Below, one piece after another: positions 8,718 through 17,599 of a DNA stretch of 64,000 nt. The first letter of the stretch is position 1; each line of letters starts with the position of its first letter. The stretch is from assembly GCA_951813295.1 (NCBI GenBank), contig CATOTI010000002.1, positions 3,048,522-3,112,521 on the forward strand. The letters are read 5' to 3'. The translations under genes and the position numbers were made by a program. The notes under the pieces were generated by a model. It was not told the origin of the DNA, made no database searches, and saw nothing but the letters and a program-made list of their open reading frames with translations. This DNA comes from an uncultured Pseudomonadales bacterium (GTDB taxonomy: Bacteria > Pseudomonadota > Gammaproteobacteria > Pseudomonadales > Azotimanducaceae).

Positions 8718-9881
8718 ATGCAACCGATTTCGGCCGACTCGCATATCGTCGAGGGTCCCGACGTCTTTGCCGGGCTGGCGGATCGTTTCGGCGACGCCGC
8801 ACCGCGGTTGATGACCGTCGGCGACGAGGTCGATGCGATCGTGATTCCTGCACGAAGTCCGCGCGGCGTGAGCGTCGCGCGGATGGGAATGGCGGGGACG
8901 CGGCTCAACCGCAACGAACCGCTCCATCGTGAAAAGGGACACAAACCCGACGTTGCGCATATGGAGAGCCCGGAGATCAAGGCGCTCTTCGCCAAGGGTT
9001 ATGGCGGGCTTCGCGAAGGTCTGGTCGACGGCGCCAAACGCTATATAGATCAGGACATCGACGGACTTGCCGCCGAGTTTCTCTACCCCGGTTTCTTCGC
9101 GATGTTCTCCTTTGCCGACCCGGCGCTCGTCGTCGCGTGTCAGAAGAACTACAACGACTGGCTTCATGACTACACCACCGACGGTGGCGGTCGATTGTTC
9201 GGTCTCGCGGCAATCCCGATCCAGGACCCGGAAGCAGCGAAGGACGAGCTGGAGCGCGTGATTGGCCTCGGCTTCAAGGGCGGCTGCATACCATGCACCT
9301 CGCCTGCCGACCGGCCCTATTTCGATGCGGCGTACGAGCCGATCTGGGCGCGTGCGCAAGAAGCCTCCTTTCCCATTTCGATGCACGTCGGCTGCAACGC
9401 TTATCTGCCGCCCGAGCTTCGCAATCCGCGCCGTGTCGACGGGATCGCGGGTTACGCGGCGACGCAGAACACGGTGCAGGCGACGATTGTCGAGTTCATG
9501 TGCCGCGGCGTGGCGGAGAAGTTTCCCGAGCTCAAGATCGTGGTTGCCGAGTTCAACGCCGGCTGGATCGCCCATTGGCTCGATCGTGTGGAACAAGGCC
9601 TGGCACGCGAGCGGCGCAACATGGCCGAGCCGTACACCGGTGCGTCTCCGCATGAGATCTGGCGTCGACAGTTTTACGCCACCATCGAGGACGATCGACC
9701 GGCCCTCGCCACGCGCGACATGATCAACGTCGATCATCTGATGTGGGGTTCGGATTTCCCGCATACAGATTCGACGTGGCCGTGCTCACTCGAAGTGCTT
9801 GATGAACTCTTCGAGGGGATCCCGGCCGCGGACCGCCAGAAGATCACGCACGACAACGTGCGTACGCTCTACGGGCTCTGA
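8718..9881 (+). CDS. Amidohydrolase family 2 metal-dependent hydrolase
   Basis: This 387-residue TIM-barrel enzyme is of the group that includes ACMS decarboxylase and related non-oxidative decarboxylases and hydrolases. It opens with SADSHIVEGPDVF, where Asp7 and His9 are the first metal ligands. A barrel His follows in ISMHVG, and the late Asp in MWGSDFPH is the catalytic aspartate. The ATG follows the SDR stop by 13 bases. The true reaction could be decarboxylation, or hydrolysis of a lactone, amide or ester. The linkage to the SDR suggests ring-cleavage or side-chain catabolism. Confidence 0.8.
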   Translation: MQPISADSHIVEGPDVFAGLADRFGDAAPRLMTVGDEVDAIVIPARSPRGVSVARMGMAGTRLNRNEPLHREKGHKPDVAHMESPEIKALFAKGYGGLREGLVDGAKRYIDQDIDGLAAEFLYPGFFAMFSFADPALVVACQKNYNDWLHDYTTDGGGRLFGLAAIPIQDPEAAKDELERVIGLGFKGGCIPCTSPADRPYFDAAYEPIWARAQEASFPISMHVGCNAYLPPELRNPRRVDGIAGYAATQNTVQATIVEFMCRGVAEKFPELKIVVAEFNAGWIAHWLDRVEQGLARERRNMAEPYTGASPHEIWRRQFYATIEDDRPALATRDMINVDHLMWGSDFPHTDSTWPCSLEVLDELFEGIPAADRQKITHDNVRTLYGL

Positions 9882-9902
9882 GGCGGCCGCCCGAGGGCGG
9901 AG

Positions 9903-10919
9903 CTAGTCGAACTCGAGCCAGCGGATGCGGTGGTTTTCGCTGTCGCCGATGAAGAGCCCACGCTCGGAGACGGCGAGACCGTGCGGCCGGGCGAGGCCGC
10001 AGCGAAGGGGATCGCCGTCCGGACCGTCGTGGCGTGTCCCGTCGCCCACCACCGTCGTGACGATCCCGGTTCCTCGATCGACTCGACGGATCGTATGGCT
10101 TTCCGTGTCGGCGAAGTAGATTCCGTCTTGGTCGACAGCGATCCCCTTCGGGCCCGCGAGCTTGGCGTCGAGCGCCGAACCTCCGTCACCCTCATAGCCG
10201 AACGCGCCCGTCCCCGCGATCAGATGAATCGTCGAATCGGGATCGATGCGGTAGATCTGGTTACCTTCGCGTAGCGCGAGAAACACCGTGCCGTCTCGAT
10301 CGACTGCCATGGTGCGCGGCCCGTTCAACGGCGTTCGATCGAGCAGGCCGCCGTCTACTGTCGGGGCCTGGGTGCCGTCACCGCCGATTGTTCGAATGAG
10401 CCCGGCTGCGTCGATCGCACGTAATCGGTGATTGCCGATATCGGCGATCCAGACCGAGTCGTTGGCGAGAATCTCAATGCTGTGTGGCTGGCTGAAGGAT
10501 GCGTCGATGGCGAGCCCGCCATCGCCCTCGAAACCGGGCGAGCCCGTGCCGGCCAGCGTCTCGATGATCCCCGACGTGGCGTCTATTCGGCGGATCACAT
10601 GGTTCTTCATGTCGACGAAGACGAGGTTTCCCCTGGTATCGAAACGTATCTCGTAGGGTTCGTTGAGACGCGTTTCACGTGCGTCCCCCCCGTCGCCGTC
10701 GTTGCCGATATCGCCGGGGATTCCGGCGATCGTTCGAATGGTTCGCCTGTCGAGGTCGATCGCGCGAATCGTGTGATCACCGACGGCACAGCAATAGAGA
10801 TGTCCATCGGGGCCGATCGTGACGTCGAACGGCTCGTCGATCGGTGTGTTCGCATCGATCGGCCCATCGCTTGCACTGCCGCGATTGCCATTGCCAACGA
10901 GGGTTCGGATGACGCCCAT
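9903..10919 (-). CDS. NHL-repeat beta-propeller protein
   Basis: The protein has 338 residues, made of about six NHL-type blades with the recurring pattern DGxxYxxDxxNHxIRRID, for example around FADTESHTIRRVD and FVDMKNHVIRRID. GDGG turns recur between the blades. The ATG at 10919 has TGAGG seven bases upstream and follows the CoA-transferase stop by seven bases, so it is the second gene of that operon. There is no signal peptide. NHL propellers act as enzymes (lactonases or lyases) or as binding scaffolds. A lactonase role beside the CoA-transferase is possible but unproven. Confidence 0.8.
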   Translation of the reverse strand: MGVIRTLVGNGNRGSASDGPIDANTPIDEPFDVTIGPDGHLYCCAVGDHTIRAIDLDRRTIRTIAGIPGDIGNDGDGGDARETRLNEPYEIRFDTRGNLVFVDMKNHVIRRIDATSGIIETLAGTGSPGFEGDGGLAIDASFSQPHSIEILANDSVWIADIGNHRLRAIDAAGLIRTIGGDGTQAPTVDGGLLDRTPLNGPRTMAVDRDGTVFLALREGNQIYRIDPDSTIHLIAGTGAFGYEGDGGSALDAKLAGPKGIAVDQDGIYFADTESHTIRRVDRGTGIVTTVVGDGTRHDGPDGDPLRCGLARPHGLAVSERGLFIGDSENHRIRWLEFD

Positions 10920-10926
10920 ATGTGCC

Positions 10927-12117
10927 TCAGATGACGCCTTGATCGCGTAGTTCGGCGATTTTCTCTTCGCTCGTACCGATCTCGTACAGGATTTCTTCCG
11001 TCTGCGCACCGAGCGCAGGCGCGTCGGCGGCAGGTGTCAGAGGCGTTGCGCTCATCCGTATCGGTGAGCCGACAATGCGATTTGTCTCACCATCCGCGCC
11101 TTCGACGTCGGCGATGTAGCCGTTGGCGAGGGCGCCTTCGTCATTGATGACGTCCTGGTAGTCACGCACTGGCGCAAAACGAATCCCCGCGTCTTTGAGG
11201 ATCGTCGACCATTCATCGGTAGTGCGATGTTTGAAGGCGTCGTCGAGTTCCCCTCGAATCTCGTCGAGAAAGTCGGGGTGGACCGGGACTTCGCTAAAAC
11301 GGGGGTCGGCGGCGAGGTCGAGGCGATCGATCGCAAGAAAGAATGCGTCGCGGACATCAGGTGTGACGCCGATGATTCCGATCCAACCGTCCGCCGTCTC
11401 GAAGATCCGGTAGATCGCGTGTATCAACCCGTGCCCGTAGTTCGAGCGTGAGGGCTGGCTGCCGGTCATCAGGTAGTGCGTGAACTCGGTTGCTTGTGCC
11501 CAGATCTGCCCGCCGTAGAGAGAGACCTCGACTTTCTGGCCATGCCCCGTAGTCGATCGTGCATGCAGCGCTGCGAGAATGCCGGCGACCATGTTGAGCG
11601 AGCCCACGTGGTCGGCAACGAAGACGCCGACGGGCGACGGCGGGTCGCCGTCGCGACCGGTCGTCGTCACCAATCCGGCGGCCGCCTGGCCGGCGAGATC
11701 GGCGCCTTCACGATCCGCGTCCGGGCCCACCGGACCGAACGTACTGCCCGCCGCCCAGATCAGGCCCGGGTTGATGGTGGACAGATCCTCGAAGCCCAAT
11801 CCCCATTCATCGAGCGTGCCAGGTTTGAAATTGCTGATGACGATATCGGTACGCGCAACCAGCTCTTTGAAGATCGTGGCACCGTCGGGCTTGCGTAAAT
11901 CGAGCGTTAGCGAGCGTTTACCGCGGTTGTTCGCCGTGAACACGGCGCTCCGGCGATCTTCAAAGCCCACGGGAATCAACCGGCCGGGATCGCCCATGCC
12001 GGGGAGTTCCACCTTGGTGACCTCAGCGCCCATGCTCGTGAGGAGCGCGCCGGCCTGCGGACCTTGAATGAGGATGCCGGCTTCGAGCACACGAACACCG
12101 GCCAGCGGTCCGGCCAT
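10927..12117 (-). CDS. CaiB/BaiF family III CoA-transferase
   Basis: The protein has 396 residues, the usual family length. The N-terminal pattern GVRVLEAG...GAEVTKVE, the NNRGKRSLTLDL segment and the catalytic aspartate in VADHVGSLNMVAGIL match formyl-CoA:oxalate CoA-transferase relatives. These enzymes move CoA between organic acids through aspartyl-CoA thioester intermediates. The start codon directly follows the stop of the TauD-like dioxygenase (TGAATG). The NHL protein follows seven bases after. The operon is therefore dioxygenase, CoA-transferase, NHL protein. The acid substrate is unknown. Confidence 0.88.
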   Translation of the reverse strand: MAGPLAGVRVLEAGILIQGPQAGALLTSMGAEVTKVELPGMGDPGRLIPVGFEDRRSAVFTANNRGKRSLTLDLRKPDGATIFKELVARTDIVISNFKPGTLDEWGLGFEDLSTINPGLIWAAGSTFGPVGPDADREGADLAGQAAAGLVTTTGRDGDPPSPVGVFVADHVGSLNMVAGILAALHARSTTGHGQKVEVSLYGGQIWAQATEFTHYLMTGSQPSRSNYGHGLIHAIYRIFETADGWIGIIGVTPDVRDAFFLAIDRLDLAADPRFSEVPVHPDFLDEIRGELDDAFKHRTTDEWSTILKDAGIRFAPVRDYQDVINDEGALANGYIADVEGADGETNRIVGSPIRMSATPLTPAADAPALGAQTEEILYEIGTSEEKIAELRDQGVI

Positions 12118-13014
12118 TCAGTTAGCCGGTTGTTCCTTGAGGAAATTCCTGAGCTGTCGATCGCGACGGCCGGTGTCGGAAGTACGCGCGGCCGTGACAA
12201 AAGGTTCCCATCGCGCCGCGTGCGCCGCTTCGACCTCGTCACCCATGATCGTGACGCGCTGAATGATCCGCTCGCCCTCGACGTCGTTGACGACGGCATG
12301 TTGCGTGCAACGGTTGTCCCACATGCCGATCGTGCCTCTGGTCCACTGATAGCGAACGACAAAGCGGGGATTCTTGACCCAGTTCGTGAGATAGCTGAGC
12401 AGCATTTCGCTCTCGTCCGCACTCATCTCGACGATGCGCCGCGTGAAGTGTTCGTTGACGAACAGCGACTTCTTGCGGGTGATCGGGTGGACGCGCACGA
12501 CGGGGTGGATCGCCATTCGGTCGGTCCGTCCATGCGGTAAGGCGTCATGCAGCGCCGTCAGACCCTCGCAGAGTTCCTTCATAGGCGGTGAAAGGGCGTC
12601 GTACGCGGCGTACATGCTCGACCACATCGTATCGCCGCCGATGGGCGGGCATTCCTTGACGTTCAGCACCGACATGATCGCTGGGCTTTCCTGGAAGGTG
12701 ATGTCGGTATGCCACTCATCCGCGACGCCGCCTTTGCTCGCGGCGAGTTCGAAGAGTTCCGGATGTTCGGTGAACGGATTCTTGAGGTTCGGATGGCCTT
12801 CGAGATGACCAAAATGACGACCGAACGCGACATGTTCATCGATCGAGAGGTGCTGATCGGGGAAGAACAACACGAGGTGATCAAGCAGCAATTGACGAAT
12901 GACGTTCGCTTCGTTGTCGGTGACTTCGCGTAGGTCGATGCCGCGTATTTGTGCACCGAGAGCAGATGCGACCGGTGTCACTTCGAGGTTGGCGAGTTTG
13001 GGGTTGGCGGCCAT
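12118..13014 (-). CDS. TauD/TfdA family dioxygenase
   Basis: This 298-residue Fe(II)/2-oxoglutarate dioxygenase has the triad His102-x-Asp104 (EWHTDITF) and His239 (NRCTQHAVVND), with Arg253 or a neighbour (IIQRVTIMG) binding 2-oxoglutarate. The family hydroxylates taurine, 2,4-D, alkyl sulfates and many carboxylates. It is first in an operon with a CoA-transferase and an NHL protein, which argues for oxidative attack on a carboxylic acid before CoA activation. The specific substrate is not readable from sequence. Confidence 0.88.
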   Translation of the reverse strand: MAANPKLANLEVTPVASALGAQIRGIDLREVTDNEANVIRQLLLDHLVLFFPDQHLSIDEHVAFGRHFGHLEGHPNLKNPFTEHPELFELAASKGGVADEWHTDITFQESPAIMSVLNVKECPPIGGDTMWSSMYAAYDALSPPMKELCEGLTALHDALPHGRTDRMAIHPVVRVHPITRKKSLFVNEHFTRRIVEMSADESEMLLSYLTNWVKNPRFVVRYQWTRGTIGMWDNRCTQHAVVNDVEGERIIQRVTIMGDEVEAAHAARWEPFVTAARTSDTGRRDRQLRNFLKEQPAN

Positions 13015-13141
13015 GGAGCGCTTCCGTCGACTTGGACTGACAGCTGATTTTGAACGTTATTGCGCTCCGATGGCAGCGCTTCGGCGACGCGATGGCCGTG
13101 TCGGTCCAGAATGTCGCCACGACGGATCGAGGAGGTCGGCC

Positions 13142-13681
13142 ATGCCGTTTGACGTCACAGGTCTCAAGATCGAACGGGTGTTGCAGGTGCTGGAAACGCC
13201 CGCGCCGGCGGATCCGTTGCTGGCCGCCCTCTTTTCGAGCCTCGAGCGTGACCCCGAAAACGCGGAAACCGAGGCGAAGATCTGGCAGGTGTGGTCGTCC
13301 CACGCGGACGCCGACGCCGAGAAGCGGATGCAGCGATCGCTCGAACTCTTCGGTTCGGATGAGCCGACGAAGGGGCTGGCAATGCTCGATCAGCTCATCG
13401 AAACGTGGCCCGATTGGGCGGAGGCGTGGAACAAACGGGCGACGCTCAAGTTCATGGTCGAGGATTTCGACGGCAGTCTCGACGACATCGCCGAGACGCT
13501 GGTCCTCGAATCACGCCACTTTGGTGCGTTGTCGGGCTGCGGCCAGATTTGTCTGCACGTCGGCGATTTCGGCGCGGCCGAGCGGGTCTTTGCGGCGGCG
13601 CTCGCCGTTCACCCGGGCCTTCGGAGCATCGCGGAGGCGGTCGAGGCGTTGCGCCGTCGCCCGCCGGACGTTCTGAACTGA
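13142..13681 (+). CDS. Tetratricopeptide-repeat protein
   Basis: The protein has 179 residues. The ATG has GAGGAGG nine bases upstream. Helical pairs in the second half fit TPR units: from about residue 80 (GLAMLDQLIETWPDWAEAWNKRATL), then about 115-148 and 150-175. The first half is acidic and helical, with ADAEKRMQRSLELF. It is cytoplasmic (no signal peptide), and probably a protein-binding scaffold. It lies alone, divergent from the dioxygenase operon. Confidence 0.7.
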   Translation: MPFDVTGLKIERVLQVLETPAPADPLLAALFSSLERDPENAETEAKIWQVWSSHADADAEKRMQRSLELFGSDEPTKGLAMLDQLIETWPDWAEAWNKRATLKFMVEDFDGSLDDIAETLVLESRHFGALSGCGQICLHVGDFGAAERVFAAALAVHPGLRSIAEAVEALRRRPPDVLN

Positions 13682-13741
13682 CGGAGCACCACCGCTGATG
13701 ACGACGGCGCGTCGTCGAGGACTGGCCCCAAGTGCCGAGGT

Positions 13742-14908
13742 CTATTTCGCCGGGTAGTGGGCGAACGCCTCCTCGTTCGGTTCTGTGCCCCAGCCGGGTG
13801 TTGCGGGGACGTGCAGATGGCTGTTGCGGATGTCCGGCTCGACCGTAAAAAGTTCGTTGTCCCACGGAATCCGATCGATGTCGGTTTCCATGATCCTCAA
13901 GTTCGGTACGGCGGCGCACATGTGCGCGTTCATCATTGTCGCGAGATGGCCGTAGTAGTTGTGCGGCGCCACGTTGACCTGGTACGCGGCCGCGGTCGCC
14001 GCGATCTTCATCGACTGCCAGATGCCGTTCCAGACGGCGTCGATGATCGCGACGTCCATTGCCTGCAAGCGGAAGTAAGGCAGGAACGCTGGCAGAGTGA
14101 TGAGCGACTCACACGAGCTGATCGTCTGGCTCGAGCCGCGACGGACGTCGGCGAGCGCTTCGGGGTATTCGGTATCGATCTCGACCCAGAAGAGATCGAA
14201 GTCCTCGAGGGCTCGAAGGATGCGTAGATACCCGTCGGGCGTCGCGTTGTAGTTGAGGTCGAGCAGGATGTCGACGTCTTCGCCCGCGCCTTCACGAAAC
14301 GCCTCGAGATGTGACCGAAGCTCGCGAATGATGTGCCGTTCGACGTTGCGATCCGGTGCGTAGGGAAAGCCGAATCCGGGTGCGAATCCAGTGATCCGAT
14401 CGCCGCTGTAGTCGAAGATGTTGGTCTTGAGACCGGTAAAGCCGCGGTCTCGGACTTCTTCACCGAGTGCGCGGGTACCCCCAAGGTCCGTGATTGCCGG
14501 TGGGTAGAAATCCGGCCGAGAGATCCGCCACGTACCGCAATGCGACCAGTAGACGCGCACCGCCTCGCGGACCTTACCGCCCAACAGGTCGTAGCACGGC
14601 ACACCGAGCGCCTTGGCCTTGGCGTCGAGCATCGCGTTTTCGATGGCGCCGATCCCCATGGCCATGACGCCCGACATCGACTGCCGGGCCCGGGCGTGCA
14701 GGCGCGCGTAGACACGCTCGATATCGGAGACGCTTTCGCCGATCACCATGGGTGCCAGTTTCTCGACGACCGTCGTGACGCCGATGGCGCCCTGGTGTTC
14801 GTCGAACTCGCTCCAACCGACGACGCCGTCTTCCGTGACGATTTTGACGAAATGATAGTTACGCCAGCCGGCGTCGCAGTGGCGGGTTTCGATGGAACGG
14901 ATCTTCAT
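13742..14908 (-). CDS. Mandelate racemase/muconate lactonizing enzyme family protein
   Basis: This 388-residue enolase-superfamily protein has an N-terminal capping domain and a C-terminal barrel. Metal ligands are Asp217 (LLDLNYN), Glu243 (FWVEIDTEY) and Glu267 (SCESLI). The barrel-strand lysine is Lys161 in GLKTN, where many relatives have KxK. The start chosen is the ATG that opens with MKIRSIETRH; the longer frame upstream overlaps the Tag-like gene and looks non-coding. Such enzymes dehydrate or racemise hydroxy acids and sugars. This one is nearer to the mandelate-racemase-like group; the substrate is unknown. Confidence 0.82.
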   Translation of the reverse strand: MKIRSIETRHCDAGWRNYHFVKIVTEDGVVGWSEFDEHQGAIGVTTVVEKLAPMVIGESVSDIERVYARLHARARQSMSGVMAMGIGAIENAMLDAKAKALGVPCYDLLGGKVREAVRVYWSHCGTWRISRPDFYPPAITDLGGTRALGEEVRDRGFTGLKTNIFDYSGDRITGFAPGFGFPYAPDRNVERHIIRELRSHLEAFREGAGEDVDILLDLNYNATPDGYLRILRALEDFDLFWVEIDTEYPEALADVRRGSSQTISSCESLITLPAFLPYFRLQAMDVAIIDAVWNGIWQSMKIAATAAAYQVNVAPHNYYGHLATMMNAHMCAAVPNLRIMETDIDRIPWDNELFTVEPDIRNSHLHVPATPGWGTEPNEEAFAHYPAK

Positions 14909-14931
14909 GGACGTCTCGTAGTTGGTTTGGC

Positions 14932-15600
14932 TCAAGGTACGGAGCAGGCGAGAACGCGAGAAATCTGGCAGTAGGGACGGCCGCTTTCCTCGCGCCATGT
15001 ATTGAAGGCTTCCTGGGTCTGCCCGAGAGCTTTCTTGCTGGTCGGCTCTTTGTCGACCACGCCCTCGGCGATCATCGCCTTGACGACGTCGCGGGAAAAC
15101 ATCGGCGTATCGCGGCCGATGAAGCGCAGGAAGAAGCGACCGGTCTGCCCGCCGAGGCGGTTGCCGTTCTTCTTCAGGTGCGCCCAGAGTTCGACGAAAT
15201 CATCATCGGGCCACGCGGCCAGGAACTTGCCGAACGAGCCGTGTTCGTCGCGCAGGCTCAGTACGTATTGGGCGTTGTCGCGCACCGCGGCGATCTTTTT
15301 ACCGTTGCGCACGATGTCGGTGTTTTGCTGAAGCTTCTCGAGATCCTCATCAGAGAGCATCGCGCATTCGGCCACGTCGAACTGGTTGAAGGCCGTCTCG
15401 AAACCGGGCCACTTCGCCTCGATGATCTGCCAGACGAAGCCTGATCGGAAAACGCATTTCGTCATTTCCGCCAGCACGGCCGCGTCTTCGATCTTCGTGA
15501 GCTTTGCTTTACTCGGCTTCGTGGGTAGCAGCGCCTCGAGTTCATCGACGCCACCCTTGCGCGACGCCGCGCGGTCGAAAATCGACTCGAAAGAATCCAT
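14932..15600 (-). CDS. tag: DNA-3-methyladenine glycosylase I (Tag family)
   Basis: The protein has 222 residues. Conserved family blocks are visible: LAEMTKCVFRSGFVWQIIEAKWPGFE, then DEDLEKLQQNTDIVRNGKKI, then HGSFGKFLAAWP, then a helix-hairpin-helix region around RLGGQTGRFFLRFIG. It excises alkylated adenine from DNA. It belongs to the branch common in alphaproteobacteria and marine bacteria and lacks the C-terminal zinc cysteines of E. coli Tag. A strong AGGAGGAGG site precedes the ATG. It sits 11 bases after a PhyH gene, probably in the same transcript. Confidence 0.78.
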   Translation of the reverse strand: MDSFESIFDRAASRKGGVDELEALLPTKPSKAKLTKIEDAAVLAEMTKCVFRSGFVWQIIEAKWPGFETAFNQFDVAECAMLSDEDLEKLQQNTDIVRNGKKIAAVRDNAQYVLSLRDEHGSFGKFLAAWPDDDFVELWAHLKKNGNRLGGQTGRFFLRFIGRDTPMFSRDVVKAMIAEGVVDKEPTSKKALGQTQEAFNTWREESGRPYCQISRVLACSVP

Positions 15601-15611
15601 CGCTCCTCCTC

Positions 15612-16409
15612 CTAAGTCACGCTCTCGAAAAGCAGCGGCAACTCGGCCTCGTTGTCGAGTACGTCGCCGATCGCCAATCTCGCCCGGTAAGCGTCGGACA
15701 GGATGTTCTTCTTGCCGTTGTAGCGCGCGCCCTTCGGCATATAGGCGCAGGTCATGGCGCGTCTATAACCTCGCGTCATGTTGGGCCCAGCGCCGTGCGC
15801 GACCATGCCGTCGATGAAGATGGCGTCACCCGCCGAACAGGGAACCGGTACGGGTTCGATGGCCGCGAGCGCCGGATACTTCGCCACGAGCTCACCCATG
15901 TTCTCGCCGATGCCGACGGACTCGAAATCGGTCATGCGCTGCGAGCCGGGCAGAAAATACAGACAGCCGTTCTGCAGCGTGGCTTCATCGAGCGCCACCC
16001 AGATCGAGATGGCGTCGAAGCTGTCGAACGACCAATACGGCACGTCACGGTGCAGCGACGTCGGATTGGCGAGCGGTTCCTTGATGAGCGCCTGGTCGTG
16101 CCAGATATGAATACCGCCGGCGCCCGTGAGAAGCGTACCGAGCCGGCCGAGCCGTTCGTCATGCATCAGGTCGCGCACGTCTTCCGAGGTCCGGGACATC
16201 AGCATGAGCTGCAAAAAGACGTTCTCGTAGGCGGTTGGGAAGTGGCCAGCCGGTTGGCCGTCCAGCGCTCGTTCGAGGCGACGCTCGGCTTCCGTCGTGA
16301 CCGCGTTGCGCCATTGTTCGAGTTCGCCCGGATCGAGGAATCCGGGAACGTGCAGGTAGCCTTGTTCGCGGTAATGCTCGATCTCCTCGGTCGAAACGGC
16401 GTCGCGCAT
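15612..16409 (-). CDS. Phytanoyl-CoA dioxygenase (PhyH) family protein
   Basis: This 265-residue Fe(II)/2-oxoglutarate oxygenase has the triad His120-x-Asp122 (SLHRDVPYW) and His205 (VAHGAGPN), with Arg216 nearby for 2-oxoglutarate. The N-terminal EHYREQGYLHVPGFL and the FLPGSQRMT segment are typical of the ectoine hydroxylase/PhyH group. It is nine bases downstream of a CoA-transferase gene and probably co-transcribed with it. The substrate is unknown; the partnership suggests an acyl-CoA or carboxylate. Confidence 0.85.
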   Translation of the reverse strand: MRDAVSTEEIEHYREQGYLHVPGFLDPGELEQWRNAVTTEAERRLERALDGQPAGHFPTAYENVFLQLMLMSRTSEDVRDLMHDERLGRLGTLLTGAGGIHIWHDQALIKEPLANPTSLHRDVPYWSFDSFDAISIWVALDEATLQNGCLYFLPGSQRMTDFESVGIGENMGELVAKYPALAAIEPVPVPCSAGDAIFIDGMVAHGAGPNMTRGYRRAMTCAYMPKGARYNGKKNILSDAYRARLAIGDVLDNEAELPLLFESVT

Positions 16410-16418
16410 GGGTGAGTG

Positions 16419-17597
16419 CTAGCGCACGGTCCCGGTGTTTCGAAGCGTGGCGACCTCCGCGTCGGAGAATCCGGCCTCGGTCAATACTTCGCGCGTCTGC
16501 TCGCCGAGTTCCGGCGAGGGCTTGAAGAGGCCTGAAGGAGTCGTGCCGAAACGTCCCGGCGGGCGCGGTTGGCGCATCGTCCCCGCGATGGGGTGCTCGA
16601 ACTCCTCTAGCGCGCCCATCGCCTGGATCTGCGGATCGGCGATGACTTCGTTGCGCGCGTTGATCTTCGCGAACGGCACCTGGTTCTCCTCCAGGCGCGG
16701 GAGGAGTTCTTCGGTATCCCACTCGAGATAGCCCGCGCGCACGGTTTCCTCGAAAAGCGGTGAGTTGATCGCTTCGCTCGTCTGAAACCGCTCGTCCTCG
16801 AAGAGGTTCGGCAAACCGAGGGCGTTGAAGAGCCCCATCCATTCCTCGGCCTTGACCGGCATCGTGCAAACCCAACCGTTCTTCGTCTGTTGGATGAAAC
16901 GCGTGTGCGACGGCACGGGCGTTTCCATCACTTCGTCGCCGATGAAGGTGTAGTTCAACATCGAATCGGGCCAGAGGAAGAAGAGCGCGGTATCGAGCAT
17001 CGAGACGTCGACACGCTGGCCCTGACCCGTCTGCTCGCGAGAGTAGAGTGCGGAGGCGATCGATTGCGCGGCGGTCATCGACGTCAGTTTGTCGCAGATC
17101 AGCGTGTTGACGAGTTCGGGCTTCTCGCTCGCCGGATCGCTCTGCAAACTGCCGATTCCGGAAATCGCCTGAATGACGGCATCGTAGACGCGCCGTTTCG
17201 CGTAGGGCCCGACGTGTCCCACACCGTTGATCGAGGCGAACACGAGACGGGGGTTGGCGGCACGGAGATCCTCGTAGCCGATCCCCAGACGCTCCATGAC
17301 ACCGGGGCGAAAGTTTTCGACGACGACGTCGGCGTCGTCGATCAGGCGCATGAAGACGGCCTTACCGGACGCCTGGCGCAGATCGATGACGATCGAGCGC
17401 TTGTTGCGGTTCATCATCGCGAACGCGCCGCCGACGCCGTTGCGTTCGCGCGCGAGCAGGTGGCGCATCAGATCACCTTCCGGTGATTCGACCTTGATCA
17501 CGTCGGCGCCCTGGTCGCCGAGAATGGACGTGCAGATCGGACCGGAATAAATCGTCGTCAGATCGATGATGCGTACACCGTCGAGGGGTCCTGGCAT
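16419..17597 (-). CDS. CaiB/BaiF family III CoA-transferase
   Basis: The protein has 392 residues. It shows the N-terminal GVRIIDLTT, then GADVIKVESPEGD, the MNRNKRSIVIDLR segment and the catalytic Asp in LICDKLTSMTAAQSI. The C-terminal small domain follows. The gene begins two bases after the enolase-superfamily gene and leads into PhyH and Tag. The order MR/MLE, CoA-transferase, PhyH suggests one catabolic route in which a hydroxy acid is converted and then activated as a thioester. Confidence 0.88.
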   Translation of the reverse strand: MPGPLDGVRIIDLTTIYSGPICTSILGDQGADVIKVESPEGDLMRHLLARERNGVGGAFAMMNRNKRSIVIDLRQASGKAVFMRLIDDADVVVENFRPGVMERLGIGYEDLRAANPRLVFASINGVGHVGPYAKRRVYDAVIQAISGIGSLQSDPASEKPELVNTLICDKLTSMTAAQSIASALYSREQTGQGQRVDVSMLDTALFFLWPDSMLNYTFIGDEVMETPVPSHTRFIQQTKNGWVCTMPVKAEEWMGLFNALGLPNLFEDERFQTSEAINSPLFEETVRAGYLEWDTEELLPRLEENQVPFAKINARNEVIADPQIQAMGALEEFEHPIAGTMRQPRPPGRFGTTPSGLFKPSPELGEQTREVLTEAGFSDAEVATLRNTGTVR

Positions 17598-17599
17598 GG

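Noticed and set aside
8613..9764. A 383-residue minus-strand reading frame over the amidohydrolase
   Set aside because: The plus-strand frame has clear catalytic motifs; the opposite frame shows none.
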